A stretch of 64,000 nucleotides of DNA. Source: Arthrobacter sp. C9C5 (GTDB taxonomy: Bacteria > Actinomycetota > Actinomycetes > Actinomycetales > Micrococcaceae). Positions within the stretch are counted from its first letter, which is position 1. Each line of letters begins with the position of its first letter. Under the pieces are notes generated by a model. That model saw only the letters and a program-made list of their open reading frames with translations, was not told the origin of the DNA and did no database searches. Location of the stretch: the NCBI RefSeq assembly GCF_013359735.1, contig NZ_JABFMX010000014.1, positions 1-64,000 of the forward strand. The letters run 5' to 3'. Below are positions 29,986-38,036 of the stretch, in pieces. A program made the translations under genes and the position numbers.

Positions 29986-30258
29986 ATGGATGAGGATGAG
30001 CAGCGGATCAGGGATCACTTGATGGTCGTCGATGCCCTTGTACAGGCGATGGATCGCCGACACGAGGTGTTACAGGTCATTGACGATTCAGAGGACGTTG
30101 ACGAAGCAATCCGTCGGGTCGGCCAGCTGTTGGGTGTGGACGAATTCGGCAGCCGGGTAATCCTCGACCTGCAGTTCAGAAGGCTCACACGAGACCAGCG
30201 TCAGGCCCTTGCTGCCGAGGCAGAAAAACTTAGATCAAAGCTGCCTAATGGCCGCTGA
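29986..30258 (+). CDS. Orphan GyrA-like coiled-coil/tower domain protein
   Basis: A 90-residue protein that looks like the helical segment of DNA gyrase subunit A following its DNA-cleavage core. RIRDHLMVVDALVQAMD aligns by eye with the gyrase pattern HILxGLVxALDxxDEVI, and VDEFGSRVILDLQFRRLTRDQRQAL with the gyrase IDEIQAQAILDMQLRRLxxLERQ. The catalytic tyrosine domain, winged helix and C-terminal pinwheel are all absent. It could be a free-standing small protein that binds the gyrase dimer or a remnant. The reading frame is intact and preceded by a -10-like hexamer. Confidence 0.75.
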   Translation: MDEDEQRIRDHLMVVDALVQAMDRRHEVLQVIDDSEDVDEAIRRVGQLLGVDEFGSRVILDLQFRRLTRDQRQALAAEAEKLRSKLPNGR

Positions 30259-30323
30259 GGATTTTGTGTTCCCTGTCGATTCCACGCCGGCAATGTTGGC
30301 AAGACGGAGGACGCGAGCAGTGT

Positions 30324-30329
30324 TAGGGT
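30324..30329 (+). promoter_or_regulatory. -10 element of a probable leaderless promoter
   Basis: TAGGGT six bases upstream of the ATG of the SGNH hydrolase gene, with no ribosome site. Confidence 0.45.
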
Positions 30330-30335
30330 CCTGAA

Positions 30336-30932
30336 ATGACTTTGCGACTTGGGGTGTACGGAGACAGCATTTCCACGGGGTGGCGGGGGATTTCCCACGT
30401 CGACAAGCGGTGGACATCCATCGTGAGCCGGAACCTTGGTTTGGAGGAGCACAATTTCGCGGTGAATGGCCTGGGATTTCTTGCCAAGCGCGACACCGAC
30501 GCGTTTGAAAAGCATCCTCTGGATATGGTGATCGACGCGGATCCGCAAATCGCGCTGATTGCTCTCGGTGCCAATGACTACCCGCATCTTCCCGAGCACG
30601 AAGACAAGCTCCGCCGGACCATGATTCAGGACATGTCCCGGCTGCGCGATGCACTCCCGGACTCCCAAGTGCTCGTTGTCGAACCCTATTGGCCCTTCCG
30701 GGAGGAGCCGCCTCGAATCCGCCGAGTCTTCGATCTCCATGCAGAGTGCGCCGAGGAAACAGGCCTGCCGTTCCTGTTGGGCCAGTACGGCGTCTTCGCC
30801 GACGATCCCACCCCGTTCTTCTACCCGGAACCGGACCAGATCCACCCGAACGATCTCGGCCACGCCAGGCTAGGGGAGGTCATGACGGAAGCACTCGAAC
30901 CATACGTGGCCAGGGTCCGGGCCGCTGGCTGA
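30336..30932 (+). CDS. SGNH/GDSL-type hydrolase
   Basis: A 198-residue cytosolic esterase-like protein with no signal peptide. Block I GDSIS gives nucleophile S11, block III LGANDY gives N80, and block V DQIHPN gives D167 and H170, so the catalytic set is complete. The substrate is unknown; the fold includes acetyl esterases, lipases and peptidoglycan O-acetyl esterases. It begins 77 bases after the GyrA-like ORF and ends 12 bases before the clamp-like ORF. Confidence 0.87.
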   Translation: MTLRLGVYGDSISTGWRGISHVDKRWTSIVSRNLGLEEHNFAVNGLGFLAKRDTDAFEKHPLDMVIDADPQIALIALGANDYPHLPEHEDKLRRTMIQDMSRLRDALPDSQVLVVEPYWPFREEPPRIRRVFDLHAECAEETGLPFLLGQYGVFADDPTPFFYPEPDQIHPNDLGHARLGEVMTEALEPYVARVRAAG

Positions 30933-30944
30933 CTCACCTTTGGG

Positions 30945-31352
30945 GTGCCGTTGCCTGACCAAACTTTCATACCGGAGCTCGTCGATGTCGACTTCCCTTC
31001 CTATCGCAGCTGGCTCGGCCTCGGCAACCGCGAAGTCCCCGTCGATGCCTCTGCGTTGACTGCCGCACTCAACGCAGGTACCACCGAGACCTTCACCCGA
31101 GACAACGACGGCGTCGCTTACGACGTCAGTCGACTCAGCATCACTTCACGTGGAGTGGAGGTCGGCTCATCCGACGACCCGGACGCGCTGGTCATCGGGG
31201 TGAACCGCGCGTTTCTCTTGGACGCACTCGGCACCGGCGACCAGCTCACCCTCGGTCTGGACGATCCGATCGCGCCGCTGGCCATCCGTAACCCGGACCG
31301 AGACGGCACACTGTCGATCCTCATGCCGGTCCGCCTCGACCAGCCGGTCTGA
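30945..31352 (+). CDS. Orphan DnaN (sliding clamp) C-terminal domain protein
   Basis: A 135-residue protein resembling the last third of the DNA polymerase III beta clamp. DVDFPSYRSWLG corresponds to the clamp linker EFPxYRxLLP before domain III. ALVIGVNRAFLLDALG corresponds to xxIAFNPxYLxDGL, and the end SILMPVRL to the near-universal LLMPVRL. Domains I and II are missing, so no complete clamp can form. Actinobacteria also carry MerR-type regulators fused to clamp-like domains, of which this could be a truncated relative. GTG 30945 has no good ribosome site; an in-frame stop at 30930-30932 bounds it upstream. Confidence 0.75.
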   Translation: MPLPDQTFIPELVDVDFPSYRSWLGLGNREVPVDASALTAALNAGTTETFTRDNDGVAYDVSRLSITSRGVEVGSSDDPDALVIGVNRAFLLDALGTGDQLTLGLDDPIAPLAIRNPDRDGTLSILMPVRLDQPV

Positions 31353-31419
31353 GTCAAACGTCTCTGCTTGCCCGCCATGGGACGCCTCTGCCCACCCGGG
31401 TTCGACGGACAGCGCAGGC

Positions 31420-32523
31420 TTACAGGAGCACAACCCATTCGGCATAAAAGATTCCAAGTGCGACGGCGACGAAGAGACCCGCAATGATCCAGAAGCGGGC
31501 CACCACGGTGACCTGTTCCCAGCCCTTCAATTCAAAGTGGTGATGCAGCGGCGTCATGAGGAAGACGCGCCTGCCGCCCGAGAGTTTGAAGAAGCCCACC
31601 TGGATGATGACGGAGAGGGTGATCATGACGAACAGGCCGGCCATGATGACCAGGAGCAGCTCGGTGCGCGAGAGGATCGCGAAGCCCGCGATTGCGCCCC
31701 CGAGGGCGAGTGATCCGGTGTCACCCATGATGATCTTCGCCGGGGTGGTGTTCCACCAGAGGAATCCCACGAGGGAGCCGCACAGCGCAGCCGCGATCAG
31801 GGCCAGGTCGAGCGGATCCCGCACCTGGTAGCAAATATTGACCGGGACGCTGGGATCAGCGCACCGTTGGTTGAACTGCCAGATACCCATCAGCATGTAA
31901 GCGCCGAAGACAAGGATCGACGCTCCCGCGGCCAGACCATCCAGTCCGTCGGTGATGTTTACCCCGTTGGATGTCGCCGTGAGGATCAGGATGGACCAGA
32001 GGATGAACAGGACCGCGCCGACCAGCGGCCCGGCAAAGGCCAAGTCCAAGGACGTGTCCCGAACGAACGAGATTGCGGTGGAGGCTGGAGTGCGACCGCT
32101 CCCATCCGGAAAATTGAGCGCGAGTACGCCGAACGTCACCCCGACGGCTGTCTGGCCGACGATCTTCGCCGGCGCCGTGAGCCCGAGGCTGCGCTGCCTG
32201 GAGACCTTGATGCAGTCATCGAAAAATCCCACGAGGCCCATGCCGACGGTGACCATGAGGAGCAGCAGGCCTGAGGCTGTTGGGCCAGACGACGGACCAA
32301 GCATCGCCATGATCCAGTGCGTGGCGAAGTAAGCGATCACCACCGAACCAATGATCCACGCCCCGCCCATGGTGGGAGTGCCACGTTTGGTGTGGTGGGT
32401 GGTGGGGCCGTCGTCGCGGATGAACTGGCCGTACCTCTTCCTCACCAGATAGCGGGCGAGGACAGGCGTGCCGCTCAACGACAGAACCAAGGCCAAAGCA
32501 GCGGCGATCAGCAGCGCAATCAT
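31420..32523 (-). CDS. mraY: MraY (phospho-N-acetylmuramoyl-pentapeptide transferase), stand-alone copy
   Basis: Transfers phospho-MurNAc-pentapeptide from UDP to undecaprenyl phosphate, forming lipid I at the inner membrane. The 367 residues have about ten membrane helices and all catalytic motifs: DDCIK (D102, D103, K106), [10 protein letters not shown] (D192, D195), MGDTG (D268) and the [13 protein letters not shown] His cluster (H327-H329). None of its usual dcw neighbours (murF, murD, ftsW) is present, so this is probably a second copy. The atypical [20 protein letters not shown] loop lies between helices. The gene appears fully functional. Confidence 0.93.
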   Translation of the reverse strand: MIALLIAAALALVLSLSGTPVLARYLVRKRYGQFIRDDGPTTHHTKRGTPTMGGAWIIGSVVIAYFATHWIMAMLGPSSGPTASGLLLLMVTVGMGLVGFFDDCIKVSRQRSLGLTAPAKIVGQTAVGVTFGVLALNFPDGSGRTPASTAISFVRDTSLDLAFAGPLVGAVLFILWSILILTATSNGVNITDGLDGLAAGASILVFGAYMLMGIWQFNQRCADPSVPVNICYQVRDPLDLALIAAALCGSLVGFLWWNTTPAKIIMGDTGSLALGGAIAGFAILSRTELLLVIMAGLFVMITLSVIIQVGFFKLSGGRRVFLMTPLHHHFELKGWEQVTVVARFWIIAGLFVAVALGIFYAEWVVLL

Positions 32524-32867
32524 CGGGAGGCGCCCCTTCCATTTCCCGGACTAGGTCCGTCGCATGACTCGGGTGGATCGCCGGGCACCCCCGCCGACTC
32601 GTTCGACGCCGATCCTAGCCGATCGCTTCTTCACTACCAGCGTCAACGACTCTTCACTCGAGCCAAGGGAATCCCGCAGGCATGGCAGACGCGCGGCTGG
32701 ACACGGCCTCAAAGTCGTGGAGAGCCGGGGCGAGCGGCAGGTCTTGGGGTTCAACTGCCCCCGTCGGACGGAGCGGGCACGTGCCAGGTGAATGCATCCA
32801 CGCGACAAACGCTGGCAGCGCCGCGTTCGGACCGGCGTGGAAGCGACCGGATCCGAGGGGCGACTGC

Positions 32868-32873
32868 TCTAAT
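32868..32873 (+). promoter_or_regulatory. -10 element of a probable leaderless promoter
   Basis: TCTAAT exactly six bases upstream of the ATG of the S66 peptidase gene, with no Shine-Dalgarno sequence. Confidence 0.45.
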
Positions 32874-32879
32874 GATCAG

Positions 32880-33932
32880 ATGACGCCACAGAACCTCACT
32901 GCGCCAGCGAAGGTAAGCCCGGGCGATCGCGTTGCGATACTTTCCCCGGCGTTTGCCGCACCAGCTGTCTCAGCAGCCGTTCATGAACAGGCGATGAAAC
33001 GCTTGACGGAGATGACCGGTTTGATCCCAGTCGAGTACCCGACTACCCGGCAACTGGGTGCAAGCGCCCAGGCGCGGGCCGCTGACATCACTGCGGCGTT
33101 CGCCGATCCAAGGGTCCGTGCAGTCCTTGCGACCATCGGCGGCGACGACCAGATCACCGTCATCAAGCACCTCGACGCCGCCGTCATCGCCGACAACCCG
33201 AAGCCGTTCCTCGGCTACAGCGACAATACGAACCTGCACAACTTCTTGTGGGGCCTCGGGATTTCGAGCTTCTACGGCGGTTCCACGCAGGTGCACCTGG
33301 GGGCAGGTCCACGCGTGGATGACGTGCACCTGGCCTCGCTTCGCGCCGCACTGATCGACGGCGGAACCATGGCGTTAGCCGATCCTGGCGAGTCGGAAGA
33401 CTTCGGCATCCCTTGGACGGACCCCCGCGCTCTGACCCAGTTCGGTGACCGTGAAGCGACGGAGCCGTGGGTCTGGTCCGGTCCGAAGAAGGTTGTGGAA
33501 GGGCGATCGTGGGGCGGTTGCCTGGAGGTCATTGACCAGATTGCGATGGCTGACCGGATGCCGGCTGTGGCCGATCTCGAAGGCGCGATCCTGCTCTTCG
33601 AAACCAGCGAGGAGCTGCCAGCCGCAGACGAAGTGCGGAGATGGGTGCGGGCGCTGGGCGAGAGAGGAATCCTCGAAGCCGCCGCTGGCGTGCTGGTCGC
33701 CCGTCCGCCCGTCAGCTGCCTCGGGGAACCAGTTCCGGCGGCGGGAGAACGAGCCCGGCTCAGGGCAGAACAGCGGGAGGCGATCATCGAACAGGTCGGC
33801 GTGTACAACCCGAACGCCGTCGTCTGTGTCGGAGTTCCCTTCGGCCACACCCGACCCCAATGGATTCTTCCCCACGGCGGACTGATCCGGCTCGACGGAA
33901 TCGCCCAAACAGTTACCGCTGACTACCGCTGA
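32880..33932 (+). CDS. S66 family peptidase (MccF-like / LD-carboxypeptidase)
   Basis: A cytosolic serine peptidase of 350 residues. The S66 catalytic triad is complete: S114 in FLGYSDNT, E216 in WGGCLEVID and H323 in VPFGHTRP. Two activities occur in the family: removal of D-Ala from muropeptides (LD-carboxypeptidase) and cleavage of the peptide-nucleotide antibiotic microcin C7 (MccF), which gives self-immunity. The GYSDNT nucleophile motif and the length are closer to MccF-like members by eye. It is divergent from mraY with a 356-bp spacer. Confidence 0.9.
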   Translation: MTPQNLTAPAKVSPGDRVAILSPAFAAPAVSAAVHEQAMKRLTEMTGLIPVEYPTTRQLGASAQARAADITAAFADPRVRAVLATIGGDDQITVIKHLDAAVIADNPKPFLGYSDNTNLHNFLWGLGISSFYGGSTQVHLGAGPRVDDVHLASLRAALIDGGTMALADPGESEDFGIPWTDPRALTQFGDREATEPWVWSGPKKVVEGRSWGGCLEVIDQIAMADRMPAVADLEGAILLFETSEELPAADEVRRWVRALGERGILEAAAGVLVARPPVSCLGEPVPAAGERARLRAEQREAIIEQVGVYNPNAVVCVGVPFGHTRPQWILPHGGLIRLDGIAQTVTADYR

Positions 33933-33970
33933 GGCGCCCGGCCGTAGGCCGCCGGCGCAGCATGCCCTGC

Positions 33971-34879
33971 TCAGCCGGCGAGCACGTCCTGGCGTTCGGC
34001 GATCTCGGCCCGGACGGCCGCCACCACGGCCTGCACCGGCGCCGAACGCAGTGACTCGGCCCTGGCCACGGCCCAGATCGGCAGCTGCCGCTGGAAGTCA
34101 TCCGGCAGGACCGGTACGAACCCGGGCTTGCCGACGACGAGGAAGTTGGGCAGCAGCCCGATCCCGGCGGCGCGATGGACGGCCTCCAGCTGGGCGAAGA
34201 TGCTGGTGGCCTGGAAACTGGAGCGCGGCATCGGCAGCTGGGTGGAGCGGTGGCCGAGCTCGGCGACCTGCAGCGCCGACTCGACGTAGGAGACGAAGCC
34301 GTGCTGCCGGACGTCGTCGAGCGTCTCGGGCAGCCCGTGCTCGCGCGCGTACTCGGGGCTGGCGTACAGCCGCAGGAAGTAGTTGGACAGGAAGATGGTC
34401 TGCGCGTTGCTGACCTCCATGTTGCCGACCACCACCTCGAGGTCCACCCCGGAGCGGTTTTGGCTGACCTTGCGGGTGGCGCTGAGCATTTCCACGTTCA
34501 GCAAAGGATGTTCCTGCTGCAGCCGGACCAGGGCCGGGGCGACGAATTCCGCGCCGAAGCCGTCCGGGGTGCTGATCCGGACCAGGCCGGAGAGCACGTC
34601 CTCGGTCCGGGCGATCCGGCCGGACAGCGCGCCCAGGGTGGCTTCGATGGCCTCGGCGGCCGCCACGGCCTGGGACCCAAGCTCGGTGAGTTCCCAGCCG
34701 TGCGGGCTGCGCTCCAGCGTCCGGCCGCCCAGCTGCTTGTCCAGGGCGAGGATCCGGCGCGAGATGGTGGTGTGCGTGGTGCCCAGGGTCTCCGCGACCG
34801 CGTTGAACCGGCCCAGCCGGGCCACGGTCAGCAGGATCAGCAGGTCGTCCGGACTGGGAAGCCGCTTCAAGTCCACCAT
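33971..34879 (-). CDS. LysR family regulator divergent from mmsBA
   Basis: N-terminal winged helix (SPDDLLILLTVARLGRFNAVAETLGTTHTTISRRI, about 7-42) and effector domain. ATG 34879 starts the conserved MVDLKRLPSPDDLL; a GTG directly after it is better spaced from gaggag and is the alternative. It is divergent from the valine-catabolic mmsB-mmsA pair, so it probably regulates them in response to 3-hydroxyisobutyrate or a related acid, by position only. A perfect 9-bp palindrome lies directly upstream. Confidence 0.9.
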   Translation of the reverse strand: MVDLKRLPSPDDLLILLTVARLGRFNAVAETLGTTHTTISRRILALDKQLGGRTLERSPHGWELTELGSQAVAAAEAIEATLGALSGRIARTEDVLSGLVRISTPDGFGAEFVAPALVRLQQEHPLLNVEMLSATRKVSQNRSGVDLEVVVGNMEVSNAQTIFLSNYFLRLYASPEYAREHGLPETLDDVRQHGFVSYVESALQVAELGHRSTQLPMPRSSFQATSIFAQLEAVHRAAGIGLLPNFLVVGKPGFVPVLPDDFQRQLPIWAVARAESLRSAPVQAVVAAVRAEIAERQDVLAG

Positions 34880-34897
34880 GACTCCTCGGGATGATGA

Positions 34898-34917
34898 TAT
34901 GTGCATCTATGCACATA
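34898..34917. promoter_or_regulatory. Perfect palindrome, candidate LysR operator
   Basis: TATGTGCAT-CT-ATGCACATA, two perfect 9-bp arms with a 2-bp centre, 19 bases upstream of the LysR start and 107 bases upstream of mmsB. It contains a T-N10/11-A core, as LysR proteins prefer. Confidence 0.55.
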
Positions 34918-35023
34918 CCATCTGTAGTTTTTTACCTTGATTGCACTGTAACAGGGTGTGATGGTTGACACTGAACGTCCCGCGGTTGCGCCGGACGCAA
35001 TGCAAAGCAAAGGAGCTTATGCC

Positions 35024-35926
35024 ATGGCAGTTGTCGCCTGGATCGGACTGGGAAACATGGGCGGGTTCATGTCGGTGAACCTGGCCAAGGCCGGAAACGA
35101 GGTCCGCGGATTCGACCTCAACCCGGAGGCCCTCGCGGCCGCCGAGGCCGGGGGAGTCAAGCCCGCCGGCAGCATCGCCGAGGCCGTGGAGGGCGCCGAC
35201 GTCGTCTTCACGATGCTCCCCAAGGGCGAGCACGCCCGGGCCGTCTACCTGGGCGAGGACGGCGTACTGGCCCACGCCGACACCAGGACCCTGCTGGTGG
35301 ACTCCTCCACGATCGACATCGCCTCGGCCCAGGCCCTGCACGACGCCGCCGCGGAGGCAGGCTTCCGCTTCGTCGACGCGCCCGTCTCCGGCGGGATGAG
35401 CGGCGCCAAGGCCGCCACGCTCACCTTCATGATCGGCGGCGAGGCCGGCGCCGTCGCCGACGCCACCGAGTACATCCGCCCGATGGCCGCCAACATCATC
35501 CCCACCGGCGGCGCCACCACCGGCCAGGCCGCCAAGATTTGCAACAACCTGATGCTCTTCATCAACCTCGCCTCCACGGCGGAGGGCGCGGTGCTCGCGG
35601 ACCGCCTGGGACTGGACAAGCAGGTCTTCTGGGACATCGCCTCCGTCTCCTCCGGCGACAGCTGGGCGCTGCGCACCTGGTACCCGGTGGCCGGCGTCGT
35701 GCCCACCGCCGCCTCGAACAACGACTTCGCGCCGACGTTCACCGCCGAGCTCGCCAACAAGGACATCGGCCTGGCCATCAGCGCCGCCCGCGACACCGGG
35801 ACGCCGCTGGAGATCGGCGAGCACGTCCAGCAGCTTTTCCAGCGGCTCATCGACGGCGGCCAGTCCGGCACGGACTGCTCCGCCATCGTCAAGCTGGTCG
35901 ACGGCTCGTTCGAGTCCGCCAAGTAG
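35024..35926 (+). CDS. mmsB: 3-hydroxyisobutyrate dehydrogenase
   Basis: Oxidises 3-hydroxyisobutyrate to methylmalonate semialdehyde in valine breakdown. It is a beta-hydroxyacid dehydrogenase of 300 residues with NAD-binding GLGNMGGFM at 6-14, the substrate motif DAPVSGGMSGA (about 119-129) and catalytic lysine in GQAAKICNN (about K170). ATG 35024 follows aaaggag at 35009-35015. It is followed by mmsA after 31 bases. Confidence 0.95.
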   Translation: MAVVAWIGLGNMGGFMSVNLAKAGNEVRGFDLNPEALAAAEAGGVKPAGSIAEAVEGADVVFTMLPKGEHARAVYLGEDGVLAHADTRTLLVDSSTIDIASAQALHDAAAEAGFRFVDAPVSGGMSGAKAATLTFMIGGEAGAVADATEYIRPMAANIIPTGGATTGQAAKICNNLMLFINLASTAEGAVLADRLGLDKQVFWDIASVSSGDSWALRTWYPVAGVVPTAASNNDFAPTFTAELANKDIGLAISAARDTGTPLEIGEHVQQLFQRLIDGGQSGTDCSAIVKLVDGSFESAK

Positions 35927-35957
35927 CCCCCAAACCTTTTAGAAAGAGATCCTCCCC

Positions 35958-37442
35958 ATGGAACGCATTCCGCACTTCATCAACGGCGCCCTGGTGTCCG
36001 ACGCCGAGCGCTACGGCCCCGTCTTCAACCCCGCCACCGGCGAACAGGAAAAGGAAGTGGCGCTCGCCTCCGCCGCCCGGGTCGAGGAAGCCATCGCCGC
36101 CGCCCGGGCCGCCCTGCCCGGCTGGCGCGCCACGAGCCTGGCCAAGCGCACCACCATCTTCTTCAAGGTCCGCGAGCTGCTCATGCAGCGCCGTCCCGAA
36201 CTGGCCGCCCTGCTGACCAGCGAACACGGCAAGGTCCTCTCCGACGCGGAGGGCGAGATCACGCGCGGCCTGGAGAACATCGAGTTCGCCACCGGCCTGT
36301 CCCACGCGCTCAAGGGCGAACGCTCCGAGCAGGTGTCCGGCGGCGTCGACGTCCACTCCGTCCGGCAGCCGGTCGGCGTCGTCGCCTGCATTACGCCGTT
36401 CAACTTCCCGGCCATGGTGCCGCTCTGGATGATCGGCAGCGCCCTGGCCTGCGGCAACACCGTGCTGCTCAAGCCGAGCGAAAAGGACCCGTCCTCCGCT
36501 ACCTTCATCGCCCAGGTCTTCGCCGAGGCCGGCCTGCCCGCGGGCGTCCTCAACGTCGTGCACGGGGACAAGGAAGCCGTCGACGTGCTGCTCGAGCACC
36601 CGGACGTCAAGGCCGTCAGCTTTGTGGGCTCGACGCCGATCGCCCAGTCCATCTACAAGCGCGCCGCGGACCACGGCAAGCGCGTCCAGGCACTCGGCGG
36701 GGCCAAGAACCACATGGTGGTGCTTCCGGATGCGGACCTGGACATGGCCGCCGACGCCGCCGTCTCCGCCGCCTACGGCTCCGCGGGGGAGCGCTGCATG
36801 GCTGTCAGCGTCCTAGTCGCGGTCGGGAACATCGCGGATGAACTCGTGGACGCGATCAAGACCCGGATGGCAACGCTCAAGATCGGCCCCGGCACAGATC
36901 CGGCCTCCCAGATGGGTCCGCTGATCACCGCCGAGCACCGCGACAAGGTGGCCTCCTACGTGGCGGGCGCCGCGGACGAGGGCGCCTCCGTGGTGGTGGA
37001 CGGCCGGGAGCAGGAGTTCGACTCCAACGGCTTCTTCATCGGCGTGAGCCTGATCGACCACGTCAAGCCCGGCATGAAGGTCTACGACGACGAGATCTTC
37101 GGCCCCGTCCTCTCGGTGGTCCGCGTCGAGAGCTACGCCGACGCCGTCAAGCTCGTCAATGACAATGAGTTCGGCAACGGCGTGGCCATCTTCACCCGCG
37201 ACGGCGGCGCCGCCCGGCAGTTTGAGTTCGACGTCGAGGCCGGCATGGTGGGCGTCAACGTGCCGATCCCGGTGCCGGTGGGGACCTTCTCCTTCGGTGG
37301 CTGGAAGAACTCGCTCTTCGGCGACACCCACATGTACGGCCCGGAGAGCATCCGCTTCTACACCCGCGGGAAGGTGGTCACGACGCGCTGGCCGGATCCG
37401 TCCACCTCGGTGATCGACCTCGGTTTCCCGCAGGTCGACTAG
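35958..37442 (+). CDS. mmsA: Methylmalonate-semialdehyde dehydrogenase (acylating)
   Basis: Converts methylmalonate semialdehyde with CoA and NAD+ to propionyl-CoA and CO2, the step after MmsB. The 494-residue aldehyde dehydrogenase has catalytic cysteine C280 in YGSAGERCMAVSV, the family ITPFNFPAMVPLW segment (about 145-157) and the C-terminal PVPVGTFSFGGWKNS stretch typical of MmsA. It lacks the usual general-base glutamate motif, as acylating members do. Same operon as mmsB. Confidence 0.95.
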   Translation: MERIPHFINGALVSDAERYGPVFNPATGEQEKEVALASAARVEEAIAAARAALPGWRATSLAKRTTIFFKVRELLMQRRPELAALLTSEHGKVLSDAEGEITRGLENIEFATGLSHALKGERSEQVSGGVDVHSVRQPVGVVACITPFNFPAMVPLWMIGSALACGNTVLLKPSEKDPSSATFIAQVFAEAGLPAGVLNVVHGDKEAVDVLLEHPDVKAVSFVGSTPIAQSIYKRAADHGKRVQALGGAKNHMVVLPDADLDMAADAAVSAAYGSAGERCMAVSVLVAVGNIADELVDAIKTRMATLKIGPGTDPASQMGPLITAEHRDKVASYVAGAADEGASVVVDGREQEFDSNGFFIGVSLIDHVKPGMKVYDDEIFGPVLSVVRVESYADAVKLVNDNEFGNGVAIFTRDGGAARQFEFDVEAGMVGVNVPIPVPVGTFSFGGWKNSLFGDTHMYGPESIRFYTRGKVVTTRWPDPSTSVIDLGFPQVD

Positions 37443-37451
37443 CGTCTAGGG

Positions 37452-37946
37452 TCAGCCCTTCATGATCTCCGCGCGCTGGGCCATGTAGTCCTCCATGGCG
37501 AGCTCGCCGTTGCTGTACTTCTGGTCCAGCTCGGCGAGCTTGCGCGCGCGGTAGCCCTGCGGCCCTGACGGCACCGGCGGCACCGGCGGCACCTCCGGGG
37601 CGGCCGGCGTCGGGACCGGCGCCTGGGGCTGCCACTGCTGCGGTGGGGCGGGCCGCGGCGGGTTGTTCAGGTACTCCGGGCTGTCCTCGTACGGGACGGG
37701 GTACTGCTGGTTCGCGGGCGGCTGGTTGGCCGGGGGCTGCGGGGCGCCCAGCTGGCCGAATCCGCCGTAGTAGTCCCGCTGGGTGAAGCCGTCCCGCGGC
37801 TGGTTGCTCTGCTGGCCGGGGAACTGGCCCGGGAACCCGCCGGGCATGCCCTGGTCCTGTCCGCGTCCGCGGACTGATTTGCGGTACATGCGAATGGCCG
37901 CCGGGACCAGGAAGGACAAGATGATGATCCAAAGGAAAATGCTCAC
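37452..37946 (-). CDS. SHOCT-domain membrane-anchored protein
   Basis: A 164-residue protein with a single N-terminal membrane helix (residues 3-18, FLWIIILSFLVPAAIR), a long Pro/Gln/Gly-rich linker (about 30-125) and a C-terminal SHOCT-like motif (ARKLAELDQKYSNGELAMEDYMAQRAEIMKG, about 133-163). Function unknown; SHOCT modules are short oligomerisation motifs common in actinobacteria. It is convergent with mmsA across nine bases. Confidence 0.82.
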   Translation of the reverse strand: MSIFLWIIILSFLVPAAIRMYRKSVRGRGQDQGMPGGFPGQFPGQQSNQPRDGFTQRDYYGGFGQLGAPQPPANQPPANQQYPVPYEDSPEYLNNPPRPAPPQQWQPQAPVPTPAAPEVPPVPPVPSGPQGYRARKLAELDQKYSNGELAMEDYMAQRAEIMKG

Positions 37947-38036
37947 GGTACCGCGCCTCTCAAAAGATGTCTTTCCAGCTTAACGCGCACGCTGCGCCCA
38001 GGGTGCCGGGCCGCCCCGGCCCCCGGTATCGGGAGT

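Noticed and set aside
27748-33932. Integrated mobile element
   Set aside because: No integrase, transposase or flanking direct repeats were found; the region is accessory in content but its boundaries are not defined by an element.
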